Origin: Tricholomella constricta
Taxonomy: Eukaryota; Basidiomycota; Agaricomycetes; Agaricales; Lyophyllaceae
Assembly: GCA_013368375.1 (NCBI GenBank)
Contig: JAACJP010000005.1
Span: forward strand, 310,001 to 374,000
Length of the DNA: 64,000 bases
Direction: 5' to 3'
Part shown: positions 1 through 12,462 of the stretch, in pieces
Layout: each line of letters begins with the position of its first letter
How positions within the stretch are numbered: position 1 is the first letter of the stretch
The notes under the pieces: generated by a model
The model's database searches: none
What the model saw: only the letters and a program-made list of their open reading frames with translations
What the model was told of the DNA's origin: nothing
Position numbers and translations under genes: made by a program

Positions 1-63
1 CTTGTAGCCTCTATGCGAATCCCTATTACTTGATTGACCCTTGTCTTTTTTTATCACTCCCAG

Positions 64-599
64 AAAGATGGAATGCGAAAGCTACCTACCGCAGACTACC
101 CGGATAAAACGGAAGGAGTGACATTGAAATGCAGTCGCATCCAGGAAACGGTGCGTCTCGTCCTCATTCAAACGGAACCGCCTTCGACGTCCGCCCTTAG
201 GCATGCTACCGTGACCCCGTTGGTGCCACTCGTGCCTATCGCCTGTTGGGACCTATGGCAAGGCGGCTTCCCCTTCACTTGATCTACGGTGCCATAAATG
301 ACTATCTGTAAGTGATGAATCAACCCTCATACAACTCGATCGCTAAGTACGCTTTGTAGCCCCCAAGCTGTCAAAGACGATGTTGTGGAGAACGCCGTTG
401 GCGGGCCGGAGAACCTGGCATCATTGTCGCGCGTCGAGGGCGCTGGTCATCTCGTGCGTCTTCCTTGCATAGCCTTACACCACTCACTCACTTCTGAACT
501 TTCTTTTGCTCGTAGATCATGCAAATGAACCCCAAAGGGCTAGCCCAGAAGATTCATGATGCGTTATCAAAGCCAGCGCGTCCTGCGGCGAAGCTCTGA
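64..599 (+). CDS. alpha/beta hydrolase, C-terminal part (gene runs off the left edge)
   Basis: This is the 3' end of a hydrolase gene. The exons I can join are 64-150, 201-307, 360-453 and 516-599, with GT-AG introns between them and an acceptor at 61-63. The joined reading contains LHLIYGAINDYL, typical of the strand and loop carrying the acidic residue of the catalytic triad. Later VEGAGHLIMQMNP supplies the catalytic His in a GxGH context. This pattern fits the ABHD4/ABHD5/CLD1-type lipid hydrolases, but the nucleophile region lies outside the window, so the subfamily is inferred. The protein ends in AAKL; the last three residues, AKL, match a type-1 peroxisomal targeting signal. The plain reading frame has a TAG at 198-200, but that TAG is the acceptor of the second intron and not a break. 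Confidence 0.7.
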
Positions 600-2352
600 G
601 ATTGATATGTTCCCGGGCTTACTTACGAATTCATAAACTTATTTTTAGCCTCTGTAACTCTCTAGCGGATGCCACAGCAATCTATGGCAGTGTATGACCA
701 CGTAAAGGCAATTACCTGGTGATAAATGTGGCGTTGACTCTATCTAGGCTCTACACAGCCATTATGATTACAGCATCAATTGTTGACTACCGCAACCCCT
801 CACCCGATCCAGAAATGGAACTTCTAGAATTCTGATCTAACATCGAGTCCCGCTCCGCTGATACAACACTGTGAATTGCCACCCAGGTCCCAGACGGCTG
901 GGTTCGAGTCTATGGGATATCAAGCACACGATTCATATTATCCACAGTAAATATGTACAGATACAACGATGAGGCACCCTCTTAAATACCACGATGGGAT
1001 TTACCTATGAGGCGGTGCGCCACTTTCACGGAGATTCTTGATTGCGAGGTATAAGCCTTCCGTAGGCGTGAATGCGCCTGCTGAATATTGAATCCTCGTT
1101 CGCTGAAATCTTCTCATTTACAGAAACCCGTAGGTGCCTCCGCAACATCCCGATAGCCCCCCTGTATTCCAGCAATAAATTCGCCAGTCAAATGCATCGC
1201 CTCCTTGACACACTGAGCGTCTCTCATGGTCATCTCAAAGGCTTATCGGAACAGGATCTTTGCAAGTTGCAACCATCAAGTCACAACGTATCATCACCAG
1301 TTGTTTCAGAGTAACATACTCCTGTTGCCTCGAGATGGCCTACTTCACTAAGTCGTCAATGGTATCAACAGCTTGTGTGGGTGTCTGTCAACTCTTCGAT
1401 GGCTGATCACCAAGGTCATCGCCAGGAGTAGAGGCCGTGGCGGCTTACAAGCCAGAAAAGCCAGAACTTCATCCATATCGTCCTGCAGCCTGCAGATGTA
1501 CAAGATTCCTTGTGCGGATAGAAAGCTCGAAGCGCCGTAAGGGTATTCCAGCAACATAGGCCTTTAGCCATCATAAGTCGGTGTCAAGATCTAAAACCTC
1601 ATCCAGAGCTTGATAGAGCTACTAAGCTCACGGCGCTCAGAAAATACAGACGACCAAGGCCTCGAGGATGACAATCCAAATCTGATGTAGTCCGAGATCT
1701 TCAGGACTGCCAAGCATACAGAGCGTCGTGTGTGGCCTCAAGATTGGGAGAGGCTACACCAGGGTGCCTCAAGGGCATTGCGATCAGCGCAGCTTTCTGT
1801 ATTGATGCCCATGATTTTCGAGTCGCCGACAACCGATAATTCACCTCGATCCAAGTCGTAAACGTCCACAGCCCGAGCCCGATCCTTCACAGATTGTTTC
1901 AATGTTGGTTATTCGAGTAAGTCACCTGGTCGGATCTGATCAAGATACATGAGATGATTGAATATTCTTTCCTGAGAGCTTTGCATTTTCCAATTCAGGT
2001 TTTAGCAGTGGCGAGGGTGGACAGATACATTTCTAGCGCAGGGAGTCGGAGGAAGCTAGATGTTCGAACGCAAAAGCTGATGCTGGTGCACGCTGCACCG
2101 TAGCACACTGCACAGCCCCCATCTGATGATTTTGGTCAGGCACATGTGGTTAACCCTCAAGCTGCCTCATCGCCCTAACTTGCGCCTGACAATTAACCGC
2201 AATCAAACCGCAGCCTGACCCTGGGGAAATAATGCACTCAAAAGCGAGGCGACAGTTATATTTGATCAGCGCTCTGCACATATCCACGTTAAAAAGCAAC
2301 CAGTTTCACCCCACGTCAAGCAGCGCAAAAGCAAACACTCATTCGCCTTTCC
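600..2352. other. intergenic stretch with no supported gene
   Basis: No reading frame here joins into a recognisable protein. On the minus strand between about 2060 and 1350 there are protein-like fragments separated by stops, for example KDRARAVDVYDL and LQDDMDEVLAFLACKPP. They may be the remains of a decayed gene, but I cannot assign a family. The last few hundred bases presumably hold the promoter of the hydroxylase gene that follows. Confidence 0.4.
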
Positions 2353-4170
2353 ATGAACAATACTGCTCATGTCCCAGGATCGTCTCTCCGTCAGAGAGCA
2401 AAGTCCCCGAGCCATGATCGAAGCGCGACCGAATTTGACTCGCGAATTAACGAGCGGATCGCGGACAAAATTCAGCAAGAAATTTGGTTCAGAATCTTGC
2501 GACTTCCAAGCAGGATTACCCACTCCGTCAGAATAGTGCCGCTCACCCGTAATTCCTTTGTCTATCAATATCTTCTGGACAGTGGCTCACCGACAACGTT
2601 TTTATGCAGTCATTGTCCTCTGGATTTTTCTCGTACTTTCCAACACCTATGGTAATTAACGGTCTTTAATAGCCACGACTCCTCTAAACAGCTTCGTTCC
2701 AGGGCCATTCGGTTATTGGGAATCCTTTATTCGTATGTCCACAGGATATCGCCAGCGGTTCACCAATACACAGCTTGCACGGCAAACCGGCCTCGACTCC
2801 CCGGGCTTAGATTCCTACAGTCTTTGGCGTGGTGTCGTGGTCATTTCCATTGTGACGACACTGACTTACGTGAGGTAAGCGAAAATACAGGATGTTGGTA
2901 CAAGTGCTCATTGTTGATTTATTCGATAGCATATCGCTCTTGGCACTCCGGCATGAATTATTTCATTGGAAGCCCGAGTTACTCGCCAGATATCTTGACC
3001 AAGCGAAGGTGTCCTTCCCTGGACGATATCTTCCCAGCGTATGGCTCGACCGCGCGTTCAACTTATATGAACACAAGCACGCAGAGAATACTTTTAACAA
3101 AATACAAAACCGAGGGCATCGCGCTGTGGAGGACCATCGCGCTTTCCTGAAGATTGTCATCTGCGTGGCAGGCAACATCGTAAGACTCGTTTCCGCTTTC
3201 AATAGCAATGTCTCGAGGACTAATTCACCATCGATCAAGCTCGTCTCGTACTTCGTCGTATTCGCCATGTGGATGACATTATTGCACACCAAATTTGAAT
3301 CGCACAATATTGTGAAGCTTCCTCGATCGATGGTTCCCCCGGTTCAGGTACTCAGATTTACCTAGTTCATTCGACGAAATAGTTGACGATTTTTTGTCCA
3401 AGGCAGTAATTTGGTACCTGATCAACGATACCTTCTATTTCTTCCCTCATTTTATCGCCCACACACCCCGAGGTCGTAAAGGAATGCTCCATAAGGTCTT
3501 GCCGAACAAGATTGCTGAACAATTGCAAGAGTTCTTCCGGAACATTCACAAAACACACCACAAATCTAAAGCCAACCTGGCTATTGCTGCATGGTACTGC
3601 AGTCCAACGGAGCAAATTCTTTTCAACCTGTTTCCAGTAAGCATGCTCTTAGATCCACTGCAGATAAACCAACTAACAATTGGGCTCAAAGGCAATGATT
3701 GGTCCTATCGGGACTCAAGTCCTCGCGGACGCGATGGGTTACAGCGATACCTGGGGCACTCATATCATCGCACTCTACATCTGGTGCATCGCAGGCACCG
3801 CCAGCTCCGTTCTCGCTCATACCGGGTACAGATCGCGTTGGAATGATCCAGGTCTTCACGGTAAGTTACACGTCGCTTTCTCGCCCCCACCCACAAATTG
3901 ATGCTGTGTACCGTAGACGAGCACCACGAATATGCATTCGGCCAGGACGCAGTCAATTTCGGCACTGCGGGTGTCTGGGACCTGATTTTTGGGACGAGAA
4001 GCATGAAGTCGGCCAACGGCGCCGTCGCGTGGCACGCCCAGCGAGATCGGCAAGCCGCTCTTGTAGCTGCATCCAAACGCTCTGGAATTCCCTTGACAAA
4101 GCAGCAGACCCTGATCATTCAACAACCCCTATCTGACCCAGACTGGGCAGATTCACGAATTGAAGACTGA
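2353..4170 (+). CDS. fatty-acid hydroxylase superfamily protein (membrane di-iron oxygenase)
   Basis: This is a multi-exon integral-membrane oxygenase. All three histidine clusters that bind the di-iron centre are visible: HFIAH (HX3H) near 3450, HKTHH (HX2HH) near 3550, and HDEHH (HX2HH), which is formed only when the exon ending near 3859 is joined to the one starting near 3916. Conserved surroundings include NDTFYFFPHF, CIAGTASSVLAHTGY and AVNFGTAGVWDLIFGT. Hydrophobic segments occur near 2600, 2830, 3250 and 3770. The most N-terminal intron is uncertain: exon 1 starts MNNTAHVPGSSLRQR, and a frame change near 2520-2590 must be spliced out to reach the segment RQRFYAVIVLWIFLVL. The family includes sterol desaturases and sphinganine hydroxylases, and the exact substrate cannot be read from the sequence. 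It acts in the ER membrane by family knowledge. Confidence 0.8.
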
Positions 4171-5571
4171 TACAGCATGAATGCCTACTTTCTACGTGTG
4201 TACTATTTAATGTCGAGTTCAGCCAATATTTTTTAACTGCGAGTCAGGATTCAGATTTCTGGACAACGGAGTCAACAGCGCTTTGCGAGTCCATGAACTT
4301 TGGAATCCCGCGCAAAGACGAATCATTGGAGCTCTCGTAGATGAACAACGCATGAAGCGACCGGCTTCTATGATTAGATCCAGCGAGCGAGATCAGATCT
4401 TGGTGCAGGCTTGGGATCGCGGTCGTTATCTTACCTATCGAACCCCAACAATTTCATCCAAAGTTCCGTCGAAGCAACCTTACGACCATCACAATATCGC
4501 AAATCTTGTTCGCGCACCATCTCCCCTTTACCTTCATCGAAATTCGTCGGCAGATATGCTTATAACTGGAAAAGCCGAGATAGTCACGAAAATTCCGGGC
4601 ACTCCAGTCCTTGACGTCGATGATATCCTTCTAAACATCCTCCTCCATCATGCGACAATGCCACTGTTCTCAGCGCCAACGCGGTGTGAACTTTTCTCAC
4701 CCCAGAAACACAGATACTACGTGCTTATATGGCACTACTGACAAGTACAGGAACGACTGATGATGTCTGTTCAGGGGAGACTAGGTCAGCACGTTATACA
4801 CATGGTCGAGATCTAAGCAACTTTGAGCTTGCTTTATCGACATGTGCAATGCAAGGATATCTATAGTCGACACAGGCTTATACGGGAGTATCAAAATCAC
4901 TCCCCGAGGGCTGTCGTTCAGGCATACTCGACAGAGATCGTGGCAGAAGGAAACACTGCTGTAATCATACTTGGGATCCGGATATACGAGCCAGATTAAT
5001 ATTGTGAAAATGGTACATCACCTATTTATCTTCGGTGTCCATCATATCAACGCCGGAGATCATGTCCATATGCCACCTGGAACGACGTTGTGATAATTTG
5101 CCCCGCGCTGCTTGGAAGACCGCTTTCATACAAGCGTCTGCCAGTTGAACAACGAAAAATTAATAAGAATCAGAGATTGGAAGAACCTTTCAACTACGCG
5201 ATGTGCATGGCTATCTACGCGGAGGGGCGAAGGTGCTGTAGAGTATAGTACAAACGTCTGCGCTACGCGTAACGTAGGCTATAAATCACAACACTAGTTA
5301 CAAAATGTAAGAGAAGACGGTGGAGCTGGCATGATAAACAACCAGTACCATTACCCAACCCAACGCCGTACACGGCTCACTACGTGCTAAATTAAAATAG
5401 GGTAACAAGAAGAACCAGTACCAACGATCAACCAATCAGCGGCTCAGCCAGTGCTAGTGATCAACCAAGCGCTAAAAACAGGAACACGGATACGATACAT
5501 GAATGCAAGCGTCCGATGTGATGCGATGTGATGTGATGTGATGTGCGCCGCGCCACCCAAAAAGGGGGTCA
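4171..5571. other. intergenic stretch, no supported gene
   Basis: A 152-codon open frame at 4283-4741 (plus strand) has no recognisable motif, and its other strand is riddled with stops, so I do not call it. Around 5515-5543 there is a short GATGT-type tandem repeat just beyond the stop codon of the minus-strand copper-fist gene. Confidence 0.4.
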
Positions 5572-7694
5572 TCACTCCCTCCACCGCGCACACAGATCCC
5601 TATCGTCCGCCGACACAGACCCATCAGAGTCCGGGTTGCTCACAGCATACGTCCCATTCCCATTCCCACTCCCATCTCCAAATCCCAGAACTCCCGGGAC
5701 ACTGCGTGCAGGCGACACGCTGGCCGGGGACGACCCGCCCGACAGCGACAGCGCGCTCTTCGGCTCGTTCTGCAGCCTCAACCCCAGGTTCGGGGAAGAG
5801 GCATAAAAGGGTCCGCGCACACGTCCGAGGGGCTGGCCCGGATAGGAGTACTCCGCCGATAGAGGCTGCGTGGTGAATGGGTGTTGTTTCTGCTGCTGCT
5901 GCTGCTGCGGGGGTAATTCGCGGCTGGATTGGGATTGGGATGATGATGTGGAGGAGGAACGGCTCCGAGGGGGCTCGGGGATGCCGAGGAACCGTCCTCC
6001 GAGCTCCGGGCCAGCATCGAAGTACATGCTGGTGTCGTCGACAGGCTTCCCCCCCAGCAAGAAGCCGTCGTGGTCGTGGCCCAGGGGCACGACATCGGCG
6101 TTGTTGGCGTCCGCAGAGTGTATCTGGGGATAGGACGGAGAGAGCATCGGAAGCAGCATCTCGCGCCTGCAGTCGTACCCGTTTTCGTGCTCGACGTCGC
6201 ATTCGCAATGCTCTGGTGCGCACTTGCACAGGACGCCGCAGCAGGGTTGGACAACGTAACCGAAGTTGGGATCGGCAGGTAAAGGTTCAGTGATAGGTGG
6301 GAGAAACCCATCCCATGGTTGTTGGTCGCCCTGTGGCCCCACAATCCCAGTAATGTTAGAAGGGGTGGGGATTCCTGGCGAAGATCGTGGAAGCGAGGAA
6401 ACTTGGCGGATCCAGTCATCAATTGAGTCTGTTTGGTAGGCGTCGTATATTGATAAGGAGGTATCGGGTGGAAGCGATGCGGGGAGGGAGAGGATGGTGC
6501 AGTCAAGACAGGTGGAACAAGCGCTAGGATTTGTACAACACGAAAAGGCAGAGGAGGCTGGGGACGCATCAGGGTTGTGCTGGACGCACCCCGGACAGCG
6601 ACAGCCATCGCCACAGCCGCAAGTGGATGGGAAGGGTGGGATGATGAGTCCCGTTCCGGGAGGAGGCGCCGTGGCAGCTTCCAAAGCACGAAGCTGATCT
6701 CGCAAGATTTGTTCATCGGTAGGGAACACAGGGGTGGGGAAGATCGGCGGGGATATGAGGTTCTGGTTTTGGTTTGCAACGCTGTCGATTTGCTCGTGGG
6801 TGATATCGTATGCACGTCCATATGGACTGAAGTGAACATTCTCGTGAGAGCGGTGACGGACGGCGGTGTTTGAAGATGGATCGTGCGATGGTCCGCTGTT
6901 AGGACGATCGGGATATGACGGGCGTGGAAGCACGGGCCGCAGTTCAGCCAGACGCGCTAGAATATGGGATGGGGTTCTCGATCCCGAGACGCTGGAAGCC
7001 TTGGGTAACCCGGTGCTTGTGTGTGAAGCGGCAGCGCCTTTCTTCCGATTTCTAGGGGCGCTCTTCCTTGGGGTCCAGCAGTCGCAAGTGCCGCCTGTTA
7101 TGCAACAGCAGCTATGCGTTATCCCTGGGTTTTGGTAAGCATGCTAGGGAAATAAATAAGAAGTCGCCTAGCAAGAGCTGCATACCACCAGGGTCGGAAT
7201 CAGATGATACACGCTCCACGACCGACGCTCCCAAGGCTTCAGGCAAGCCGAGTGGATACGTGGCGCTGTCTGGTATCTTTGTGTGGCCTGCGTACAGAGA
7301 GTTTCTTATGGCTAAGCTGACGGATATTCTTGTGGTGTTATGGTGAGACACACCTTTCTTGCTGCCCGACGATTGGTTCGCCGAAGGATCTTCTTTCGCT
7401 ACACATACACATTTAATGTGGACTTGTTTCTTTTTGCGTAACTCTCGACAGTGATCGCATTGGGTGACTGGGCGACCCTTCTTCTTGATTTCAAAAAGAG
7501 GTCGGTCGGTATGTCGGCAGGTCGAGGACCTGTGGCCCTTTATACAAGTCTCGCTAAAATTCAAAGTTACTACGAATGTCAAGCAAAGGTTTCCATCGAC
7601 ACTCACCATGCGTATTTATTGCCATTTATCAGAACCTGATGAACACACTTGTATGATAATGATGAGACCCCACGATCAATGTGCTGCTCACCAT
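5572..7694 (-). CDS. copper-fist transcription factor (Cuf1/Mac1/Ace1 type)
   Basis: This is a copper-sensing DNA-binding activator. After splicing, the N terminus reads M-VLINGNKYACETCIKGH, followed by HTDRPLFEIKKKGRP and CDHCRELRKKKQVHIKC, which together form the zinc/copper-fist domain with its KGRP minor-groove motif. Exon 1 is only the ATG (7692-7694). Exon 2 is 7607-7635 and exon 3 begins at 7553. The tail carries three Cys-rich clusters that would bind Cu(I): CCCITGGTCDC near 7100, CGCGDGCRCPGC near 6610 and CCGVLCKCAPEHCEC near 6230. The first two resemble the metalloregulatory clusters of Cuf1/Mac1-like factors. The C-terminal third is rich in Ser, Pro and Gln, with a short Q run near 5900. 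By family knowledge, such factors switch copper uptake or detoxification genes; which of the two applies here cannot be told. The long 5' flank (to 9365) is gene-free and may hold its control region. Confidence 0.9.
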
Positions 7695-9365
7695 GATTGC
7701 TAGAAGGACGCTGTGGGTTTACACCCTGCCAGCGACGTGGACAGGGCGTGTTATTGACGAACGACCGATATTGAAGGCTGTTGCAGGAGTATAAACAACA
7801 TCTATGGGTTCGTAAGTAGATGGGCTATGTTGACGAGAGTTGACAGGCCCGATACTCCTTATGAGCACAGACCAAGCACCGCTTTAAATCAGTAAATAAC
7901 CACAAACCTATCTATGCCTGATCTAGTAATCGCTTGCTGAGCTTAAGCCCTTTTTCCTTCGTCCACGCTCAAGCAACCCCGGTTTTGACCCTGATGCCTT
8001 CGGAAACTCTAGAGCTCTTTCATCTCCAACCCCAAGGGCTATTCCTAGTCTCAGAAACTCATACCTTCATGACTGAAAGTCGGAGGTACAGCTGCTTATA
8101 CCTCATTCGCAAAAGTCCTCTTCAATTGCAGAGAGGGTGTAACGCAACTGCTAAGACGTACATATTCTATTGATTCTTTACACGCGCTCCACTAGCCGTG
8201 TCGTCTACGTTCCGTGCTAATCACACTACTACCGAGTTACAACGCCCTATGACTCTCATCATCCATTGCGTGGTTTTCGCCACAGGCTGCCTTCAAGCCA
8301 CAATTCCCTTCTCTGTATCACCACGGCTTTTCATGTCATTTCTGGACCTTCCCCTTTCTCGCCGCTAAATCTTGCCACATAATTCAACCAGGCTGTACAA
8401 ATGTAACGCCATGGGCAATGGAACCTCCGACCAGCTCCATTGCTCTGATCCCGCGATCCTATGGGTGTGGAACTCCTGCTGCTGGGAGCTTTGTCACATG
8501 GTCGGCCACTTCGGTGGCCCAAGAGAGAACGGATTCTGTGCTGGATGTCCCATGTAGACCCTGAGGCCATCCAAAAATACCTCAGTGGCTAGGTTTTCCC
8601 TTCGTCAGGATGACGTTGCCAAGGGTTTCTTTTTATTCTTGATGAGCTATTGCTGTTGCTGCTGTAGATTGGTACGCGAAAGGAGGTCGGACGCAGGACG
8701 ACCGGCGTCATCCAGCGCCGACCATAATAACCCCGACGCTTGCGATCTCACGTTTTATTTCTTGACTGCCGGACTCTTTTTCTGGGCGTCCAGATCCCTA
8801 CCACGTCTCGAAGCCCACGCACATTTCGGCCTAGGGATCGTATGGAAGTTCTATCGTGTACTTGGAATCTATGATGTTCGCGAATGACGCCGAAGCGGAT
8901 GTGTACGTCATATACTCTACAGGTGTTATCAGTGCTATCATAAGTACTTCAGGCCTCCTTTCGATTCGGATTAGGTACAAAAGGATCGCCCTTCGATTCG
9001 GGGCAGCTATGCCAAATGCACGAGTGTTCTGCGCTATACATCTTGGAAACCCTTGCAGCCACTTCCGTGCAGTCAATCTTCTCAAATCGATCGTCAGTAC
9101 ATCTCTTGCTGGAGCAGTAGTTGTCTGTCCTTGTGGAGCGTGCGTTCCAGGTATGCATGCAATACAAGTTCATTCATTAGGCTTTTTGGACAGACTTGTG
9201 TGTGGCCCTGAGCCAAACGTCAACGTACTCCCGCAACAGGATCTGGAAGCCATTATATAACAGCGCACTGAACTCTATGTCCAACAATGCGTGTTACAAT
9301 CTATATTTACAATTCATTCCACAAAAATACCCCCCCCCCCAATGTCTAGGACTCCTCGGTCTTTT
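7695..9365. other. intergenic stretch, no supported gene
   Basis: This lies upstream of the copper-fist gene and downstream of the alanine aminotransferase gene. Open frames such as 8856-9260 (plus) have no family signature and no consistent splice structure. There is a short C run at 9330-9340. I see nothing else I can name. Confidence 0.4.
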
Positions 9366-11016
9366 TCAAACGCCGTACTTCTGAACGAAGCTCTTGTGGA
9401 AGTTCTCGAGCTTCCCAACGTATTCGTCCACGCCGGGACACAGGCACGTCAGCCTGTAATGCCACTCGCCCTCCTTCTGTCCGAACCCGCTTCCAGGAAC
9501 GACGCAGATGCCCGTCTCATCCAACAACGCCAACGCATAGAAGGCGTCTGGCTCCTTACCCGCCTGACGCGCCGCGTCCCGTGCCTTCTCCGAGAGCAGG
9601 ATCTGCGGGTACAGGTATAACGCTCCCGGGGAATCGACACACGAGACGCCGGGAAGGGCGTTGAGGCGGGCCGCCATGGTCTTCGTGCGGCTGGCCAACG
9701 CCTCGTGGATGGTATCAGTTTCCTTCTTCCAGAGCTCATAGCTCTCGTCGCCAGGTTTGGGTGGGCGGACCATGGAGTCCACGCCGATCTGGCCGGAGAC
9801 GGGAGGGCAGAGGCCGACCGAGACCATCTTGTAGATCTGGGCGAGGATCTCGTCCGAGAAGTTCGTGCATTCAAAGTAGCCGCCGCGCCGACCGCATTCG
9901 CCAGAGACGCCTTTGGAGATGGAGTGGAACGACACGAGGGCGACGGGGGACTGTGTCTGGGCGACGACCTTCTTGAACGAGGTGAATGGGTGCGATTTAC
10001 GCTGGTGCAGGTTGTCCTGGTACACCTCGTCCGCCAGCAGCACGAGAGAGTGTTTTTCGCAGAGTTCGATGAGTTTCACCTGGGTTGCCTCGTCGAGCAG
10101 GGCGCCCGTGGGGTTACCGGGGTTGATGATGACGAGCGCCTTTGATTCAACGCCTTCCTCTTTCGCCTTTTGGATGGCAGCCTCAATGGACTCGACAGAG
10201 GTCGACCAGCCTGAGGACTCGTCCAGATGGTACGGCAGTGCTGCACCGTCGTGTTGTGCAAGGGTTGCGGTGTATAGGGGGTATTGGGGGATGGGAATTA
10301 GAATACCAGACTTGGGCGACTGGATTAGCATGGAGATGAGCAGCGAAACTCCGGCAGAAGCGCCGCCGGTCAGGAAAATATGTCCGGGGTTGGACGGGTA
10401 TCCGTCGCGATCTATACGGCAAGTCAGCGGTGCTCCGCAGTCATGTTGAGGCAAGGTAATTTACTTTCGATAAATTTCGCGACACTTTTCCGAATGAACG
10501 GCACCCCCTGGCTGTGCGAGTAAGCACCGATGGATCCGATCTCTTGCGACAACTCCTTCGCCCGGGCAATGACATCCTTCGGGAAGGCATTCGGCGCGAG
10601 CTCTGCAAGCGCAGGCCACTCCATGAGCGCAGCTACCTAAGATCGATGCAAAATGTCAGCATGTGCGGATAGATAGCAGATACACAAAACGGTTCACGAC
10701 GTACCTGCCTCGTAAAGGTGATCGGCAGCTGTTCCAACCCTTTCTGTTGAGGGTTCCCGATGTTCGACGAGATGACCTTGTCGAAAGGCAGTCCATGGTT
10801 CCCCTCCTTTAATTTTTCGCGGTACTCCTCGGCCTTGATCGCAAGCTCGCCGCGCACAGCGTACTCAACCTTGGCCACGGTGGGGTTGAGCAGATCCAAG
10901 GTAAGAGGGCGCATGGTGGGGGCGTAGGTTGAAGAGAGACGATTTGAGCCCCGACAAAATATCGATGGAAACGAGGCTGGACGAGACAAGTGCCTCACGG
11001 CACTTGGAGTCGTCAT
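9366..11016 (-). CDS. ALT1: alanine aminotransferase (PLP-dependent)
   Basis: This enzyme interconverts alanine plus 2-oxoglutarate with pyruvate plus glutamate. There are three exons. The first (from 11016) carries an N terminus rich in Arg and Ser with few acids, like a mitochondrial presequence, followed by MRPLTLDLLNPTV, where the family core begins. The second encodes IGAYSHSQGVPFIRKSVAKFIE. The third holds the catalytic body: NPGNPTGALLDEATQ (cofactor-contacting Asn), LADEVYQDNL (Asp that binds the pyridine nitrogen), SFHSISKGVSGECGRRGG (Lys that forms the Schiff base) and YRLTCLCP near the end (substrate-carboxylate Arg). The downstream Met of MRPLTLDL could start a cytosolic form, so dual localisation from two starts is possible but not shown. 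Length and domain order are normal for the ALT family. Confidence 0.93.
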
Positions 11017-12462
11017 ATGGACGGGTCACGGATGATTTCGAGGAAAACCAGAGCCTCGGCGTACTCGGCGCGTGATCTTGGAAATTTTTGTCGTTATGGA
11101 CAGGGGTGATCGCGGAGTGATCGTGGATCCAAATTGGGCTCGATTCGGCGTCTACAGGCGTTCACGCTTGTAAGTAGTGTCCTCGAGGACGTCTGCAGCA
11201 CGGATCGAGGGTAGAGATACAGCTGAGCTATAGTGCGATATATACGCCAATGGAACACACAGCACCACAGCAGTTGTAAAGATAGGCTCGGAAGTCGGAG
11301 CCTCTTACAATCAAAAGCAACGGTCACAGCATTTTCCAGCAATCGGCCACGCCACGTCGCGAAAGGATCGTCGATAATAATTTCTGTAATATACGCTCTT
11401 CAGGTTGATCATGTTTCTTCAACCATGATACGTCCATCCAGAAGGCTGTGAATAGTGGTATTGGCGAGTATGTCATACTTAATATCCAACCGGCAAGCAG
11501 ATACAACATGATCTAGTATTGTGTATCTAGCGAGGACACATCGCAGGGACTACCAACACGTCCGGAATAAGAGGTTCTGACAGAGCCGCGAAATTCCGAG
11601 ATCCGAGTTACGTTTCGTGCGCAGAGCATGAACCGCCCCAAGAAAAATGGGCCATAATACTTACGGACGGACCTCGCGAAGCGACTTGTAATATCCGTCC
11701 GTGCTTTGTAAATGAAAAACTGGTGGCTGACGATATTTGATGGATGGGTAAGGCCCATGAGGCTTAACCCAACGATGAAAACAGTCAAAATTCTTCTGAC
11801 GAGGACTGGAGGAGAACAGCAGGGCGGTCTTACAGATGTCGCAGAATCGTTACCCGAAATAATCTACGATGACCAGCGTTCCCACCAGAGGACATGGCGT
11901 GTTGAATCCTCTGTGGTTATCAAATAGCAGTTTTGCAAGTCATTTTGGCTACGATAATGCTGGTTCTCTCGTCAGCTCGGAGCAGTCAACATCTGGCCGA
12001 ACTTATAATCAGGTAGTCCGCGCCGTCAATTCAGCAACACACAGTGGTGAAGCTTTCCGGTGTTATGTCCTCATCGAACGCCCGTGGTTTGATCACGTTA
12101 GTACATGAGGCGCGGAAGAGCGTCGAATGGGGTGTCGTCCTGATGCCAATCGGCGAGCGATAAGACGAGATGCGAGGAAAGGGCCGTGCAGATCAAGTTA
12201 CGCAGATAGACAGACGGCGAGCAGCACAACCAACAAGATCGGCACAGTATTACACTCGGTCAATGAATACCTTTTCATTCAGCCTCTCTAGAGTAGTATA
12301 GGATTTATGAAGTGTACAAAGCAACACTTTCGATGATGCTGCGTTCGGGTGACAACTGAATAAGCGCTAAAACCGACTATTTGGATCTAAAGGCGGAACC
12401 AAATACTCACCAACGAATCTCTAAAATTTCCAATCGCGACATGGACGCGAGCGAATCTTTCC
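11017..12462. other. divergent intergenic region between ALT and RRP9
   Basis: This 1.4-kb interval separates two divergently transcribed genes and presumably contains both promoters. Short open frames on either strand have no recognisable content and no conserved splice pattern. Confidence 0.4.

Noticed and set aside
198..200. In-frame TAG in the alpha/beta hydrolase reading
   Set aside because: It is the acceptor of an intron (151-200). The spliced frame is continuous, so it is not a premature stop.
1072..1314. 80-codon frame on the plus strand
   Set aside because: No splice partners, no motif, and no conserved neighbour; it is indistinguishable from a chance frame.
4283..4741. 152-codon frame downstream of the hydroxylase
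   Set aside because: No family signature. Composition is unlike neighbouring coding exons and no start context or intron pattern supports it.
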